Positions 24,320 to 33,167 of a DNA stretch of 64,000 bases are shown here, piece after piece. The DNA is taken from positions 62,001 through 126,000 of the forward strand of contig CADBBK010000009.1 of NCBI GenBank assembly GCA_902792895.1, written 5' to 3'. Numbering within the stretch: position 1 is the first letter of the stretch; each line of letters opens with the position of its first letter. The position numbers were made by a program, and so were the translations under genes. This stretch comes from an uncultured Bacteroidales bacterium (GTDB lineage Bacteria > Bacteroidota > Bacteroidia > Bacteroidales > Muribaculaceae). The notes beneath the pieces were generated by a model that was given only the letters and a program-made list of their open reading frames with translations, was not told the DNA's origin and made no database searches.

Positions 24320-24895
24320 TTACAGGCTATCGAGCGTTGACTTGATGGTCTCGAAGATGTCGTCGATTTCGCCTACGCCTTGGATAGCGCGGTACTTGCC
24401 CTGCTCCTCGTAGTAAGCCTTCAGCGGTGACGTCTGGTTGTGGTAAACCTCCAGGCGCTTGCGGGCGGTCTCGGCGTTGTCGTCGGCACGGCCAGACTCC
24501 TGGCCACGCAGCACGATGCGCTGGATGAGCTCGTCCTCGGGGACCTCAAGACCCACGACGGCATCGATGTGGGTGCCGCGGTCGGCAAGCAGTCGCTCCA
24601 GGGCCTCGGCCTGGGGAATGGTGCGGGGGAAACCGTCAAAGATGACGCCCTCGGTGGCTTTGTCCTTGTTCTCGTCGAGCACCTGAGCCAGGATGTCGAT
24701 GATGAGTTCGTCGGGCACGAGTTGTCCCTGGTCGATATATCCCTTGGCAGTCTTGCCCAGGTCGGTGCCACGGCGGATGTTGTCGCGCAGCACGTCACCG
24801 GTCGAGATGTGGAAGAGTCGGTAGTTCTCGATGATTTTATCGCTCTGGGTGCCTTTGCCCGAACCGGGAGCACCAAAAATGATAATGTTCAGCAT
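24320..24895 (-). CDS. adk: adenylate kinase
   Basis: The enzyme interconverts ATP + AMP and 2 ADP. Visible: P-loop GAPGSGKGTQ, AMP-binding HISTGDVLRDN, the FDGFPRT motif, and RGQESGRADDN in the LID hinge. At 191 residues it is the short-LID form common in Bacteroidales, without the zinc-binding lid. It lies between hpt and yihY on the same strand. Confidence 0.96.
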   Translation of the reverse strand: MLNIIIFGAPGSGKGTQSDKIIENYRLFHISTGDVLRDNIRRGTDLGKTAKGYIDQGQLVPDELIIDILAQVLDENKDKATEGVIFDGFPRTIPQAEALERLLADRGTHIDAVVGLEVPEDELIQRIVLRGQESGRADDNAETARKRLEVYHNQTSPLKAYYEEQGKYRAIQGVGEIDDIFETIKSTLDSL

Positions 24896-24964
24896 GATGA
24901 TCTTGAATTTTCTGTTAAATGGTCTATTATATTATTATATAATGTGTATCTAATTATTGAAGGG

Positions 24965-25507
24965 TTAACCCTCCTTGAGCACATAGATGTCGGGCAGGTT
25001 GCGTGCCAGGCCGTCGAGGTCCAGACCGTAGCCCAGGATGAACTTGTTGGGGATTTCAAAACCCACATACTCGGGTGCGTTGCCCACGGTCAAGGCTTCA
25101 GGCTTGAACAGCAGCGACACCATCTTCACCGACTTGGGGTTGTGCTTGGCAAGCTCCTTGCGCAGCTGTGCCGCTGTCACGCCACTGTCGATGATGTCCT
25201 CGACAACGAGTATGTTGCGGCCAGTGATGTCCTCCGACAGGCCCATGATTTCCTTGACCTTACCGGTCGATTCCATGCCCTCGTAGGACTTGAAACGGAT
25301 GAATGTAATCTCGGCATCGTGCAGGCTGCAGGCACGGAACAGGTCGGCAGCAAAGATAAAGGAACCATTGAGTACACACAGGAATAACGGATTCTCATTG
25401 GCATAGTCGCGCTTGATTTCCTGAGCAAGGCGGTGAACCTGCTTGGCAATCTCTTCACGTCTGATGTAGGGCTCAAACGTCAGGCCCTGATAGGTAACCT
25501 CTTCCAT
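24965..25507 (-). CDS. hpt: hypoxanthine phosphoribosyltransferase
   Basis: This purine-salvage enzyme joins hypoxanthine (or guanine) to PRPP. The PRPP-binding loop ILVVEDIIDSGVTA and upstream CVLNGSFIFAADL are typical, as are FKPEAL and the late DLDGLARNLPDIYVL. The length of 180 is normal. It heads the hpt-adk-yihY run; 69 bases separate it from adk. Confidence 0.95.
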   Translation of the reverse strand: MEEVTYQGLTFEPYIRREEIAKQVHRLAQEIKRDYANENPLFLCVLNGSFIFAADLFRACSLHDAEITFIRFKSYEGMESTGKVKEIMGLSEDITGRNILVVEDIIDSGVTAAQLRKELAKHNPKSVKMVSLLFKPEALTVGNAPEYVGFEIPNKFILGYGLDLDGLARNLPDIYVLKEG

Positions 25508-25527
25508 TTGTTTACAGAATTAAAGCA

Positions 25528-25535
25528 CAAAGATA
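25528..25535 (-). promoter_or_regulatory. -7 box for hpt-adk-yihY
   Basis: The minus strand reads TATCTTTG, 20 bases before the hpt ATG. Confidence 0.6.
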
Positions 25536-25596
25536 CAAAGAAGTTTTCACTTATCGGTTTTAGGCCTTTGCTTTTTTCATGCAGAGGGGAAAAATA

Positions 25597-25721
25597 AAGC
25601 GAGCCGGAGGCTCGCAATACTCCGACGGGCTGCCCAGCCTTGGCTGCAGTTAGAGCTAGGGGCCGTGGCTGCAGGGGCTGGGGTGTCGTTGCCGTTGAGG
25701 TATTGCGAGGCTCCGCCTCGC
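25597..25721. repeat. REP/BIME-like unit, left of the RAYT gene
   Basis: A palindrome GCGAGCCGGAGGCTCGC followed by AATACTCCGACGGGC (25597-25630) faces an inverted relative ending GCGAGGCTCCGCCTCGC (25697-25721). The two are head to head across about 66 bases. The first 34 bases recur exactly at 26711-26744, and the 25-base partner recurs exactly at 26765-26789. Confidence 0.9.
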
Positions 25722-25732
25722 AGTGAGCGGTG

Positions 25733-26695
25733 TTACTGCCGTGTGGCGATGGCCCGTGCCAGGGCGTTCATCGTGCGGCAGCATTCAGCGGTCAGGCGCT
25801 GGTAGTCGTTGCGGTGCTCAAAGGGGGACACCATCAGCAACTTGCCGGCAGCGCAGGCATCGAACAGCTTCCCGCCCGGCTTGGCCATCTCTGTAAAGCC
25901 GTTACTGCTGATGAGGATGACAGGGAACCCCTCTTCGAGCGCCTTGGTCATGATGGCCTTCTCTCCGGGACTGATGGCAGGGCTCACCAGCACGTTGCCG
26001 GGAACGAGCAGCCGTTCCCCCTCGCGCGCGATATCCTCTTCGCTCATTCGTCGCGAGCAATAGACCTGCACAATCGACGGTTGTTGCAGCAGCCGATGGT
26101 TGCCCATTGCATTCACGGCTGTGCCGGCAATGGTGAGATGATGGGTGACGGTGAACAGGTCCTGATGGTTGCGTTTCACCCATAGGCGCCGGGGATTGTC
26201 ACCGAGGTAGGCCTTCCAACGCTCGAGTTGTCCCTTGCCCTGCAGTACGCCATCGGTATAGCCTTGTTCCCACAGCGGGACGCCGGCCACCGATTCCCGT
26301 GCCGCCCTGTTGCAGCCGGCCTTGAAACCGTTGATGACTTTTCCCAGATGGACGGGCAGCGGCTCGGTGACAAACAGGATGCCGTGCAGGTGATCGGGCA
26401 TGATGGTCAATGCCAGCACCCGGATTTGCGGGTAGTAGCGGGGAATGCCCAGCCACTCCGCCTTCACGCTTTCGCCCAGCGGCGAGAGTTTCACCCATGG
26501 TTGCGCGTGGTCGTTGTCGGGCCCGCACAGGACTCCCAACCGAGGAATGCGCTGCTCCACGCACAGGGTAATCAGATAGACGGCGCGCTCCTGGTAGTCG
26601 TGCCCGACCATGCGCCGTTTCATTGAGGGCGTGGCTGCGACATCAGGATGCTTGCTGGCCCACTGCCTGCGCCCCTCGTTGCGCTTGTCGTCCAT
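25733..26695 (-). CDS. REP-associated tyrosine transposase (RAYT, IS200-like) with extra C-terminal domain
   Basis: The N-terminal half is a Y1 HUH transposase: YQERAVYLITLCVEQRIPRL, the metal-binding HUH motif in LTIMPDHLHGILF, the putative catalytic Tyr in LWEQGYTDGV, and YLGDNPRR. RAYTs cut and join REP palindromes and are usually domesticated single-copy genes. The second half (about residues 190-320) is unusual: VSPAISPGEKAIMTKALEEG then ISSNGFTEMAKPGGKLFDAC resembles a DprA/Rossmann-like fold (inference). ATG 26695 was chosen because a longer start lies inside the flanking REP. Matching REP pairs lie on both sides. Confidence 0.85.
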   Translation of the reverse strand: MDDKRNEGRRQWASKHPDVAATPSMKRRMVGHDYQERAVYLITLCVEQRIPRLGVLCGPDNDHAQPWVKLSPLGESVKAEWLGIPRYYPQIRVLALTIMPDHLHGILFVTEPLPVHLGKVINGFKAGCNRAARESVAGVPLWEQGYTDGVLQGKGQLERWKAYLGDNPRRLWVKRNHQDLFTVTHHLTIAGTAVNAMGNHRLLQQPSIVQVYCSRRMSEEDIAREGERLLVPGNVLVSPAISPGEKAIMTKALEEGFPVILISSNGFTEMAKPGGKLFDACAAGKLLMVSPFEHRNDYQRLTAECCRTMNALARAIATRQ

Positions 26696-26710
26696 AGCTT
26701 GTGAAAACTG

Positions 26711-26789
26711 AAGCGAGCCGGAGGCTCGCAATACTCCGACGGGCCGCCCGGGGCAGTGACCGTCGAGGTATTGCGAGGCTCCGCCTCGC
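26711..26789. repeat. REP/BIME-like unit, right of the RAYT gene
   Basis: The same two palindromes as the left unit in the same order, 26711-26744 and 26765-26789, with a shorter 20-base spacer. Confidence 0.9.
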
Positions 26790-26802
26790 TGTTAGGGGTT
26801 GA

Positions 26803-28338
26803 TTACTTAGCGACCTTCTCCAGGCGCTTCATCATGGCGAACATGAAGATGGCGGCTGCGAGGCAGACAGCGATGAACACCGTCCACACAGCCCACAGGG
26901 GCAGGTCACCCCACAGATAACCGCCGACGCTCACCAGCTTGTTGCCGATGGCGGTGGCACCAAACCAACCACCCATCATCAGGCCCTTGTACTTGGGAGG
27001 AGCCACCTTGCTGACGAACGAGATGCCCATCGGCGAGAGCAACAACTCACCGAAGGTCAGCACCAGGTAGGTCGAAATCAGCCAGTAGGGCGATACGAGT
27101 GCTCCAAGTTGTCCGCTCTCGGCAAGTGCGGCTTGCTCGTTGGGCGTGTTCAGGCCCTGTGAAGCGAACAGCATGATGAAGAACGCTGCGCCGGCCACGA
27201 GCATACCGTAGGCAATCTTGCGCGGTGCCGAGGGCTCCTTGCCCTTGTTGGCCAGATAGGTGAAGATGGCCATCGACACGGGTGTCAGGGCAACTACATA
27301 GAACGGGTTGAACTGCTGGAAAATCGGGGCCGAGATGTCGATGGTGCCCGTTGCGCGGGTGTACTTGTAACCCAGCACAGCCAGGGCAGCCAGGATGATG
27401 GCCGCCGAGATGCCCTTGCCCTTGCTCGTCTTGCTCTGGAACAGTGAGAAGCCGGCATAGACAATAAAGATGAGCATCACCAGGTTGATCACGTCAAACG
27501 GCATGGTGTGGACACCCGAGGCGGTCTTGGCCGTGAACTCGTCGGCAAAGTAGGTCAGCGACAAGCCGTTCTGGTGGAAGGCCATCCAGAAGAAGATAAC
27601 CACGGCAAACACGAGCAGCAGGGCCACGATGCGTTGCTTGGTCTCCTCCTTGCTCAACTCGGGCTCGGCAGCGGCAGCGGCGGCTTTGTCGGCCTTCTTG
27701 CCGGTGTCCTCGGTGTGACGGAAGGTGCTGCGCGTCAGGTAGTAGATGGCAATCGAGAGAATCAGCGATGCACACGCCACCATGAAGGCGAAGTGATAGG
27801 CCTCGCCAGGAGCGGTATAACCCAGATGCGTCTGGGCATACTCGGTAATCTTCACGGCAGCAGTCGGGGCAAACAGGGCACCGATGTTGATGGCCATGTA
27901 GAACAGAGAGAAACCGGCGTCACGCTGGTTGGAATAGCGCGGGTCGTCATACAGGTTGCCCACCATCACCTGGAGGTTGCCCTTGAACAGGCCAGTGCCT
28001 AAACTGATGAGCAGCAGTGCGACCAGCATCACCACAATGGCGACGGTCTGACCGCCCAGGGGCACCGACAGCAGCAGATAACCCAGGAACATGATGATGA
28101 TACCGATGGTCACCATCTTGCCGTAGCCGAACTTGTCGGCAAGGAAACCGCCAACGATGGGCAGGAAGTACACGAGCATGAGGAAATCGCCATAGATTTC
28201 GCCAGCCCACTTAGGGTCGAAACCGAAGTTTGACCTGAGGAACAGGGCGAACACGGCAATCATCGTGTAGTAGCCGAAGCGCTCGCCCGTGTTGGCCAAT
28301 GCCAACGCGAAAAGTCCTTTAGGTTGGTTCTCAAACAT
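26803..28338 (-). CDS. POT/PTR2-family proton-dependent peptide transporter
   Basis: This 511-residue major-facilitator protein would import di- and tripeptides with protons. The family signature ANTGERFGYYTMIAVFALFL (ExxERFxYY) is in TM1, and the second PTR2 signature is GFSLFYMAINIGALFAP. GTGLFKGNLQVMVGNLYDD is also typical. A charged central loop (GKKADKAAAAAAEPELSKEE) separates the two six-helix bundles. It lies downstream of a paralogue with similar start sequence, so the pair arose by duplication. Confidence 0.93.
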   Translation of the reverse strand: MFENQPKGLFALALANTGERFGYYTMIAVFALFLRSNFGFDPKWAGEIYGDFLMLVYFLPIVGGFLADKFGYGKMVTIGIIIMFLGYLLLSVPLGGQTVAIVVMLVALLLISLGTGLFKGNLQVMVGNLYDDPRYSNQRDAGFSLFYMAINIGALFAPTAAVKITEYAQTHLGYTAPGEAYHFAFMVACASLILSIAIYYLTRSTFRHTEDTGKKADKAAAAAAEPELSKEETKQRIVALLLVFAVVIFFWMAFHQNGLSLTYFADEFTAKTASGVHTMPFDVINLVMLIFIVYAGFSLFQSKTSKGKGISAAIILAALAVLGYKYTRATGTIDISAPIFQQFNPFYVVALTPVSMAIFTYLANKGKEPSAPRKIAYGMLVAGAAFFIMLFASQGLNTPNEQAALAESGQLGALVSPYWLISTYLVLTFGELLLSPMGISFVSKVAPPKYKGLMMGGWFGATAIGNKLVSVGGYLWGDLPLWAVWTVFIAVCLAAAIFMFAMMKRLEKVAK

Positions 28339-28358
28339 AGTTGTATCGTTTTTTTAAT

Positions 28359-28403
28359 GGAGAATCTAGAAAATCCTCTTGTTCCAGATTCCCTAGATTC
28401 TCC
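28359..28403. terminator. hairpin between the two POT genes
   Basis: GGAGAATCTAG at 28359-28369 pairs perfectly with CTAGATTCTCC at 28393-28403. A TTAAAAAAA tract in the minus sense follows. It may limit read-through from the upstream POT gene. Confidence 0.55.
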
Positions 28404-28433
28404 TAAATTGTTAAGGTATTGTAGTGTCTAGTT

Positions 28434-30014
28434 TTACTCGCCGGTAACACGCTCCAGCCATTTGACCATACCCCACATGACGCCCATGGCGACAATGCAG
28501 ATAGCCAGGAACACGGCCCAGCACATCCACAGCTTGGGCAGTCTGTTGAGCATTTCCGGACCAATCCAGATCATCAGGTTGCCCAGTGCGGTAGCACCCA
28601 GCCACAAGCCCTGGCAGATACCCTGCAGGTGCTTGGGAGCAACCTTGGAAACAAACGACAGACCCAGCGGTGAGATGAACAGCTCGGCAACCGTCAGGAA
28701 GAAGTAGGTTGCGATAAGTACCCACCAGTGGGACTTCATGGCCATCTGCTGGTCAATGCCCATAGCACGGAAGGTCTCACCATTGGGATAGTCATAAGCC
28801 ATGCTCAGCAGGACGAGGAACAGGTAAGCCAGACCTGTGATGCCCATACCGATGACAATCTTGCGCGGGGTGGAAATGGCTTTGCCTTTCTTGACCAGAG
28901 CTGCAAAGATGGCCATGATGATCGGCGTGAGCACGATTACGAAGAACGGGTTCACAGCCTGCCAGATTTCGGGAGCAATCTTGTCGGTAACGACATAGTC
29001 ACGTGCGAACACCGACAGCGACTGAGCGTTCTGGTGGAATGACAACCAGAAGAATACGCAAACACCCAGCACAGCGAACAAGGCAGCCATGCGCTGCTTG
29101 ATTTCCTTGGCCATGGCTCTCTTCTCCTCGGCGGTGTACTGCTCAACGACAGCAGCTTCCTTCTTGGCGGGAGTCGGGAAGATTCTCTTGAAGGCAATGA
29201 AGATGATCAGCGAGATGAACATGGCGATCACCGAAGCGATGAAGCTGTAGTGAACACCCGTGTTGAAGACATCCAGATAGCTGCTGCAAGCAGCGTTCAT
29301 GTCATTCAGGTCAAGACCACCCTTGTTCACCTTCTGCAAGAGGGCGGTGAGGTTGGTCATCTGCTCACCAGTCATGCTGGCGGCATCGTTCAGGTACTGA
29401 TGGCACAATGCGGGAAGACCTGCATCATAAACCATACCCTTGACACCCAGCCACCACTGACGCAGCAACGGAGCAACGAACGGTGCAATCAGACCACCGA
29501 TGTTGATGAACACGTAGAAAATCTGGAAACCCGAGTCGCGGCGCTCCTTGATGACCTTGAGCTCATCGGCGCTCTTGCCCTGGGCAATAGCATCGGCCTC
29601 CATGTTGTCATACATCTGACCCACGATGGCCTGCAGGTTGCCCTTGAACAGACCGTTACCAAAGGCAATCAGGAACAGTGCCACGCACGTGAACACCAGC
29701 AGCCACATGTGGTTGTCGGCTGTGTGAAGAATGGGAATTGCCAGCAGCACGTAGCCAATAGCCATGATCACAAGACCCCACTGGATGGTGCTCTTGTAGT
29801 TCTGGGTGCGGTCTGCTATGTAACCGCCGACAAGGCTCAGTACATAGATACCTGAGTAAAATACGCTGAAAATTCTGCCTGACGTTCCCTCGTCAAGGCC
29901 GAATTTGGAGCACAGGAACAGCAGCAGCACGGCGTTCATGATGTAGTAACCGAAGCGCTCGCCCATGTTGCTCAACGCGGCAGGGATTAGACCCTTGGGA
30001 TGGTTTTTAAACAT
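28434..30014 (-). CDS. POT/PTR2-family peptide transporter (second copy)
   Basis: The same family as the next gene, 526 residues. It starts MFKNHPKGLIPAALSNMGER with the ERFGYY motif and carries SGFQIFYVFINIGGLIAPF as the PTR2 signature. It differs by a longer periplasmic insertion (about residues 190-240, including WWLGVKGMVYDAGLPALCHQ). Fifty-five bases separate it from sufE upstream. The two probably differ in substrate range or affinity. Confidence 0.93.
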   Translation of the reverse strand: MFKNHPKGLIPAALSNMGERFGYYIMNAVLLLFLCSKFGLDEGTSGRIFSVFYSGIYVLSLVGGYIADRTQNYKSTIQWGLVIMAIGYVLLAIPILHTADNHMWLLVFTCVALFLIAFGNGLFKGNLQAIVGQMYDNMEADAIAQGKSADELKVIKERRDSGFQIFYVFINIGGLIAPFVAPLLRQWWLGVKGMVYDAGLPALCHQYLNDAASMTGEQMTNLTALLQKVNKGGLDLNDMNAACSSYLDVFNTGVHYSFIASVIAMFISLIIFIAFKRIFPTPAKKEAAVVEQYTAEEKRAMAKEIKQRMAALFAVLGVCVFFWLSFHQNAQSLSVFARDYVVTDKIAPEIWQAVNPFFVIVLTPIIMAIFAALVKKGKAISTPRKIVIGMGITGLAYLFLVLLSMAYDYPNGETFRAMGIDQQMAMKSHWWVLIATYFFLTVAELFISPLGLSFVSKVAPKHLQGICQGLWLGATALGNLMIWIGPEMLNRLPKLWMCWAVFLAICIVAMGVMWGMVKWLERVTGE

Positions 30015-30069
30015 AACTTTGTCTTGGTTTTTGTTTGGTTAATATAATTAATGTATTGTTGTCGTTGGT

Positions 30070-30504
30070 TTAGCAGCCTCCGTGTTCACGGGCCTGGAAG
30101 GCGAGGGCATAAGCGCGAATCTGCTTCACCATAGCCAGCAGACCGTTGCTGCGGGTGGGGGAGAGATGCTCGCGCAGCCCGATGCGCTCGATGAAGTAGA
30201 GGTCGGTGTCGAGCACTTCCTGGGGTGTGGCGCCATCGAGCACGCGCACGAGCATCGAGATGATGCCCTTGACGATGATGGCGTCGCTGTCGGCCTGCAG
30301 GCGCATGTGGCCGTCGATGCAGTCGGCCTGCAGCCACACGCGGCTCTGGCAACCGTCAATCAGGTTGTCGGCCGTCTTGTACTGTTCGTCCAGGGCTGGC
30401 ATGGCGTTGCCCATGTCGATGATGACGCTGTAACGGTCCATCCAGTCATCCAGACCTTCAAATTCCTCAATGATTTCCTCTTGTCGCTCGTTAACTGTTG
30501 ACAT
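30070..30504 (-). CDS. sufE: SufE-family sulfur acceptor
   Basis: SufE accepts persulfide sulfur from the cysteine desulfurase SufS and hands it to the SufBCD scaffold for Fe-S clusters. The 144-residue protein has the active Cys in NLIDGCQSRVWLQ, ADSDAIIVKGIISMLVRVLD and GLREHLSPTRSNGLLAMVKQ, all typical. The terminal GGC adds a Cys at the end. No other suf gene is in view, so it is separated from its partners. Confidence 0.93.
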   Translation of the reverse strand: MSTVNERQEEIIEEFEGLDDWMDRYSVIIDMGNAMPALDEQYKTADNLIDGCQSRVWLQADCIDGHMRLQADSDAIIVKGIISMLVRVLDGATPQEVLDTDLYFIERIGLREHLSPTRSNGLLAMVKQIRAYALAFQAREHGGC

Positions 30505-30662
30505 GAAAAAAGGTGATGTTTTGGTTTAACCTCCAAAGTTAGACTATTTTTTTGAAATAAGGGCTCCCCGAGCGTTGAAAAATGCTTTTTTCGCCTCAAA
30601 TCGACTGATTTGCCTGTGTCCCGCTACCCTCATCGCTATGCTGCCCGTGGCTGGTAATGGCA

Positions 30663-30699
30663 TAAAAAAAGTCCCGTGGGCCATTGGGCCTGCGGGACT
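30663..30699 (-). terminator. rho-independent terminator of the PpiD-like gene
   Basis: On the minus strand AGTCCCG...CGGGACT is followed directly by TTTTTTATG. It lies 38 bases after the stop. Confidence 0.85.
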
Positions 30700-30736
30700 C
30701 AGTGTCATGCCACTCGTTGCGGCATTGTGCCAGTCA

Positions 30737-32809
30737 TCAATAGAACTTGATGGTGTTCTTCTTGGGCTTGAACGTCTTGGTCAGCACCTGGTTGATGTAA
30801 CGAGGGCTGGCGTAGATGCGGCTGCCGCGACGCTGTGCATAGGAACGGTCGAGCTCCTCCTTGCTGGGCTGACGCTCGGACTTCTCCTGCTTCACGATCT
30901 GGTAAACATAGACAGCCCTGTCGCCCTTGACGGGACCCTGGCAAACGCCCTGCTTGGAACCGCAGATGCGGCCGATGATCTTCTGCTCGATCTTGGGATC
31001 GCCGCCGGCAAATACCACGTTGGCGGTGTCAACCGACACACCCATGAGCTGAGCATAGCCGTTCAGGTCATTGGCTTTGCCCTTGTACTTCTTGATCAGG
31101 TCATCGCCCTTCTTCTCGTTGCGTACGAGGTTGGTGAGCATCTCCTTGCTCGGGCCGTAGGTGTAGGGCATGTAGTCGCCATCATAGATCTCATCGACGG
31201 CGGCAGCTACCAGCACGTCGCTGTTGTCGCTGAAGATGGGCGATACGGTGCCAGGCTTGGAGCTCTTCTCAAACGCCCACTTGATAGCCTTGCGGGTGTC
31301 CTTGATGCCTCCCTGGAACTGGTCGATACCCAGCTGAGGAGTGTTGGCCGAAACGACCATCTCGACAGCGTTGAAGCCGGCCTTGGCAGCATTCTCGGCA
31401 AATTCCTTAGCGGTCTTGTTCTTGTTCAGGTAGTCCTGCAGCTTGTCGTGCAGACCATCGCTGGTCTTGGTGCTGGCATAAGCATCATAGCTGACGGTGG
31501 CCATGGTGTAGAACATCTTCATGGGCTTCTTCTCGTCAATCTTGACCAGGGTAGCGCCCTGCGCACCGCTAGCGTAAACGAAGTACTTGTCGGTGCCGGC
31601 CATCTTGACCTTGGTCGAGTCGGGAGCGCTGACTACGCGCTGCCACTCTTTGAGCTTGCCTTCCACCTTCTGGGGATAGCTCTTCTTGAGCTCGTCGAGC
31701 GTCTTGCCGCCGTTGAGCTTGTCAAGAACTTCCTTCTGCATCTTGGCGTCACCCTGTACAATCACGTAACTCATCATAACCGAGTCCAGACTCATCTCCT
31801 TGTTCATGAGCTTGTACATCACGTGGCGGGCGGGGCCAGCAGTGGTGTCGCGGCGAACGGTGCCCACCTCGGCGCTGGCAAACATGTCGCGCACCTTAAC
31901 GGGCATATCGCTCAGCGCAGCCTTGGCGGTGTCAACATGCACGGTGCCAAGCACGCGTACCGAGTCAACGCCACGGCCCTTGAGCAGGGCATTGTAGGCG
32001 GCGTCGGCAATCTTGTTGGCAGCAGCGATGTCCTCAGCGTTGGGCTCAATGTTCACGGCGATGTAGTGGATCAAGCGATACTGCTCTTCCTTCTTGAACA
32101 TGGGTTTGAGCTTCTCCCACTGAGCCTTGATTTCCTCGTCGCTGACGGGATACTTGTCATCGGGAAGCGTATTGTATTCTACCTTGGCAAAGTTTACCAC
32201 GTTGGTGACGTTCTCCTCCTCGGCCATCATGGCGCGGTCCAGGTCATTGGCCTGCATACAGCCGGCCATCAGGTCCTGCAGCTTGGCGAAGCGGTACTGC
32301 TTGTAGATGTCATCGGTCAAGCGGTCCCATTGCATCTTCAGCTCAGCGACTTGTTCCTTCTGTACGCCGTGCTTGCCGGGGTTGGTGATGAAGTCGTAGA
32401 TCTCGGCCGGGGTCTGAGCGCCTGCCTGCTGTGCAAACTGCATAACAGCGGGAGCCGGGTTCTTGCCGGTCATGAGCTGCGTGATCTCGTCACTGCTGAC
32501 TTCGATACCCAGCTTCTCATACACCTGCTCCAGCATCTTCTCGTTGATCATCTCATCGAGAACCTGCTGCTGACGAACGGCGCCATCAACTCTTTGATCA
32601 TTGTTTTGCTCATCGGCATTAACCAGCTGCATGCGGTTCATGAAGTCCTGAATTTCGACTTTTTCACTGCCGACTTTAGCGATAGTGGTAGTGGACCCAA
32701 TCAGTCCAAGGGCACGTACACCTTCCTCGATAATGAAAGCGAGCAAGGCAGCGCCGATAACGAGAGCAAGAATCTTCTTGCGTTGCCTAATTTTCTCTAA
32801 TGTAGCCAT
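30737..32809 (-). CDS. PpiD/SurA-like membrane-anchored peptidyl-prolyl isomerase
   Basis: One N-terminal membrane helix (KILALVIGAALLAFIIEE) anchors a large periplasmic part. A SurA-like N-terminal chaperone domain (NRMQLVNADEQ..., LDEMINEKMLEQVYEKLGIE) is followed by parvulin-like modules around residues 340-450 and a C-terminal helical domain. PpiD helps outer-membrane and secreted proteins fold as they leave the Sec translocon. Length 690 is within the usual range for Bacteroidetes. Conserved parvulin active-site residues are not obvious, so it may be chiefly a chaperone. Confidence 0.88.
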   Translation of the reverse strand: MATLEKIRQRKKILALVIGAALLAFIIEEGVRALGLIGSTTTIAKVGSEKVEIQDFMNRMQLVNADEQNNDQRVDGAVRQQQVLDEMINEKMLEQVYEKLGIEVSSDEITQLMTGKNPAPAVMQFAQQAGAQTPAEIYDFITNPGKHGVQKEQVAELKMQWDRLTDDIYKQYRFAKLQDLMAGCMQANDLDRAMMAEEENVTNVVNFAKVEYNTLPDDKYPVSDEEIKAQWEKLKPMFKKEEQYRLIHYIAVNIEPNAEDIAAANKIADAAYNALLKGRGVDSVRVLGTVHVDTAKAALSDMPVKVRDMFASAEVGTVRRDTTAGPARHVMYKLMNKEMSLDSVMMSYVIVQGDAKMQKEVLDKLNGGKTLDELKKSYPQKVEGKLKEWQRVVSAPDSTKVKMAGTDKYFVYASGAQGATLVKIDEKKPMKMFYTMATVSYDAYASTKTSDGLHDKLQDYLNKNKTAKEFAENAAKAGFNAVEMVVSANTPQLGIDQFQGGIKDTRKAIKWAFEKSSKPGTVSPIFSDNSDVLVAAAVDEIYDGDYMPYTYGPSKEMLTNLVRNEKKGDDLIKKYKGKANDLNGYAQLMGVSVDTANVVFAGGDPKIEQKIIGRICGSKQGVCQGPVKGDRAVYVYQIVKQEKSERQPSKEELDRSYAQRRGSRIYASPRYINQVLTKTFKPKKNTIKFY

Positions 32810-32822
32810 TTACAATTGTTTA

Positions 32823-33010
32823 TATTAAGTTATTTCTTTCGGTTTTAGGGCTTTTCGCCAAATAAACACGCAAAGGTAGTTATTTTTTACATTATACCAA
32901 TAAATTTCCCGAAATTTTCTTTTTTTCTTGATTTCGGCGGCGCTTAGGCGAGTCGCTTCTGTCTTGATGCTCGTCGCTGCATCAGTTGCTATGCCCGCAG
33001 CGTGGCCCTT
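32823..33010 (-). other. intergenic region with a conserved-looking reading frame upstream of the ppiD promoter
   Basis: On the minus strand a frame reads AGIATDAATSIKTEATRLSA then AEIKKKRKFREIYWYNV and on to a TAA at 32823-32825, with no good ATG. It spans the ppiD promoter. From memory the ATDAxxSIKTEATRLSAAEIK phrase recurs in small predicted proteins of Bacteroidales, suggesting a dispersed intergenic element rather than a gene. The rest of 32810-33167 holds only promoter boxes. Confidence 0.3.
32871..32878 (-). promoter_or_regulatory. -7 box for the PpiD-like gene
   Basis: The minus strand reads TACCTTTG, 61 bases before the ATG. Confidence 0.6.
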
Positions 33011-33079
33011 GAGGGAATAAATTGTCTTTTTTTAGCATTATTTTAGATGCTGGCGCGGTGTTGTTTGGCAATTTATCCT

Positions 33080-33087
33080 TACATTTG
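33080..33087 (+). promoter_or_regulatory. -7 box for the TPR / outer-membrane pair
   Basis: TACATTTG with TTTG 12 bases upstream. The leader of about 75 bases contains a GC-rich stretch (GGCGACGCC...GCGCCGCC). Confidence 0.5.
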
Positions 33088-33167
33088 CAGTTAATATTAA
33101 TGTGAAAGGTCGGCGACGCCCTGGTTGTGCGCCGCCATGAGTCTAGTAAATCACTAAAAAACGATAT

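Noticed and set aside
30575..32800. 741-codon open frame antisense to the PpiD-like gene
   Set aside because: Same type of shadow; the minus-strand gene has promoter, membrane anchor and terminator.
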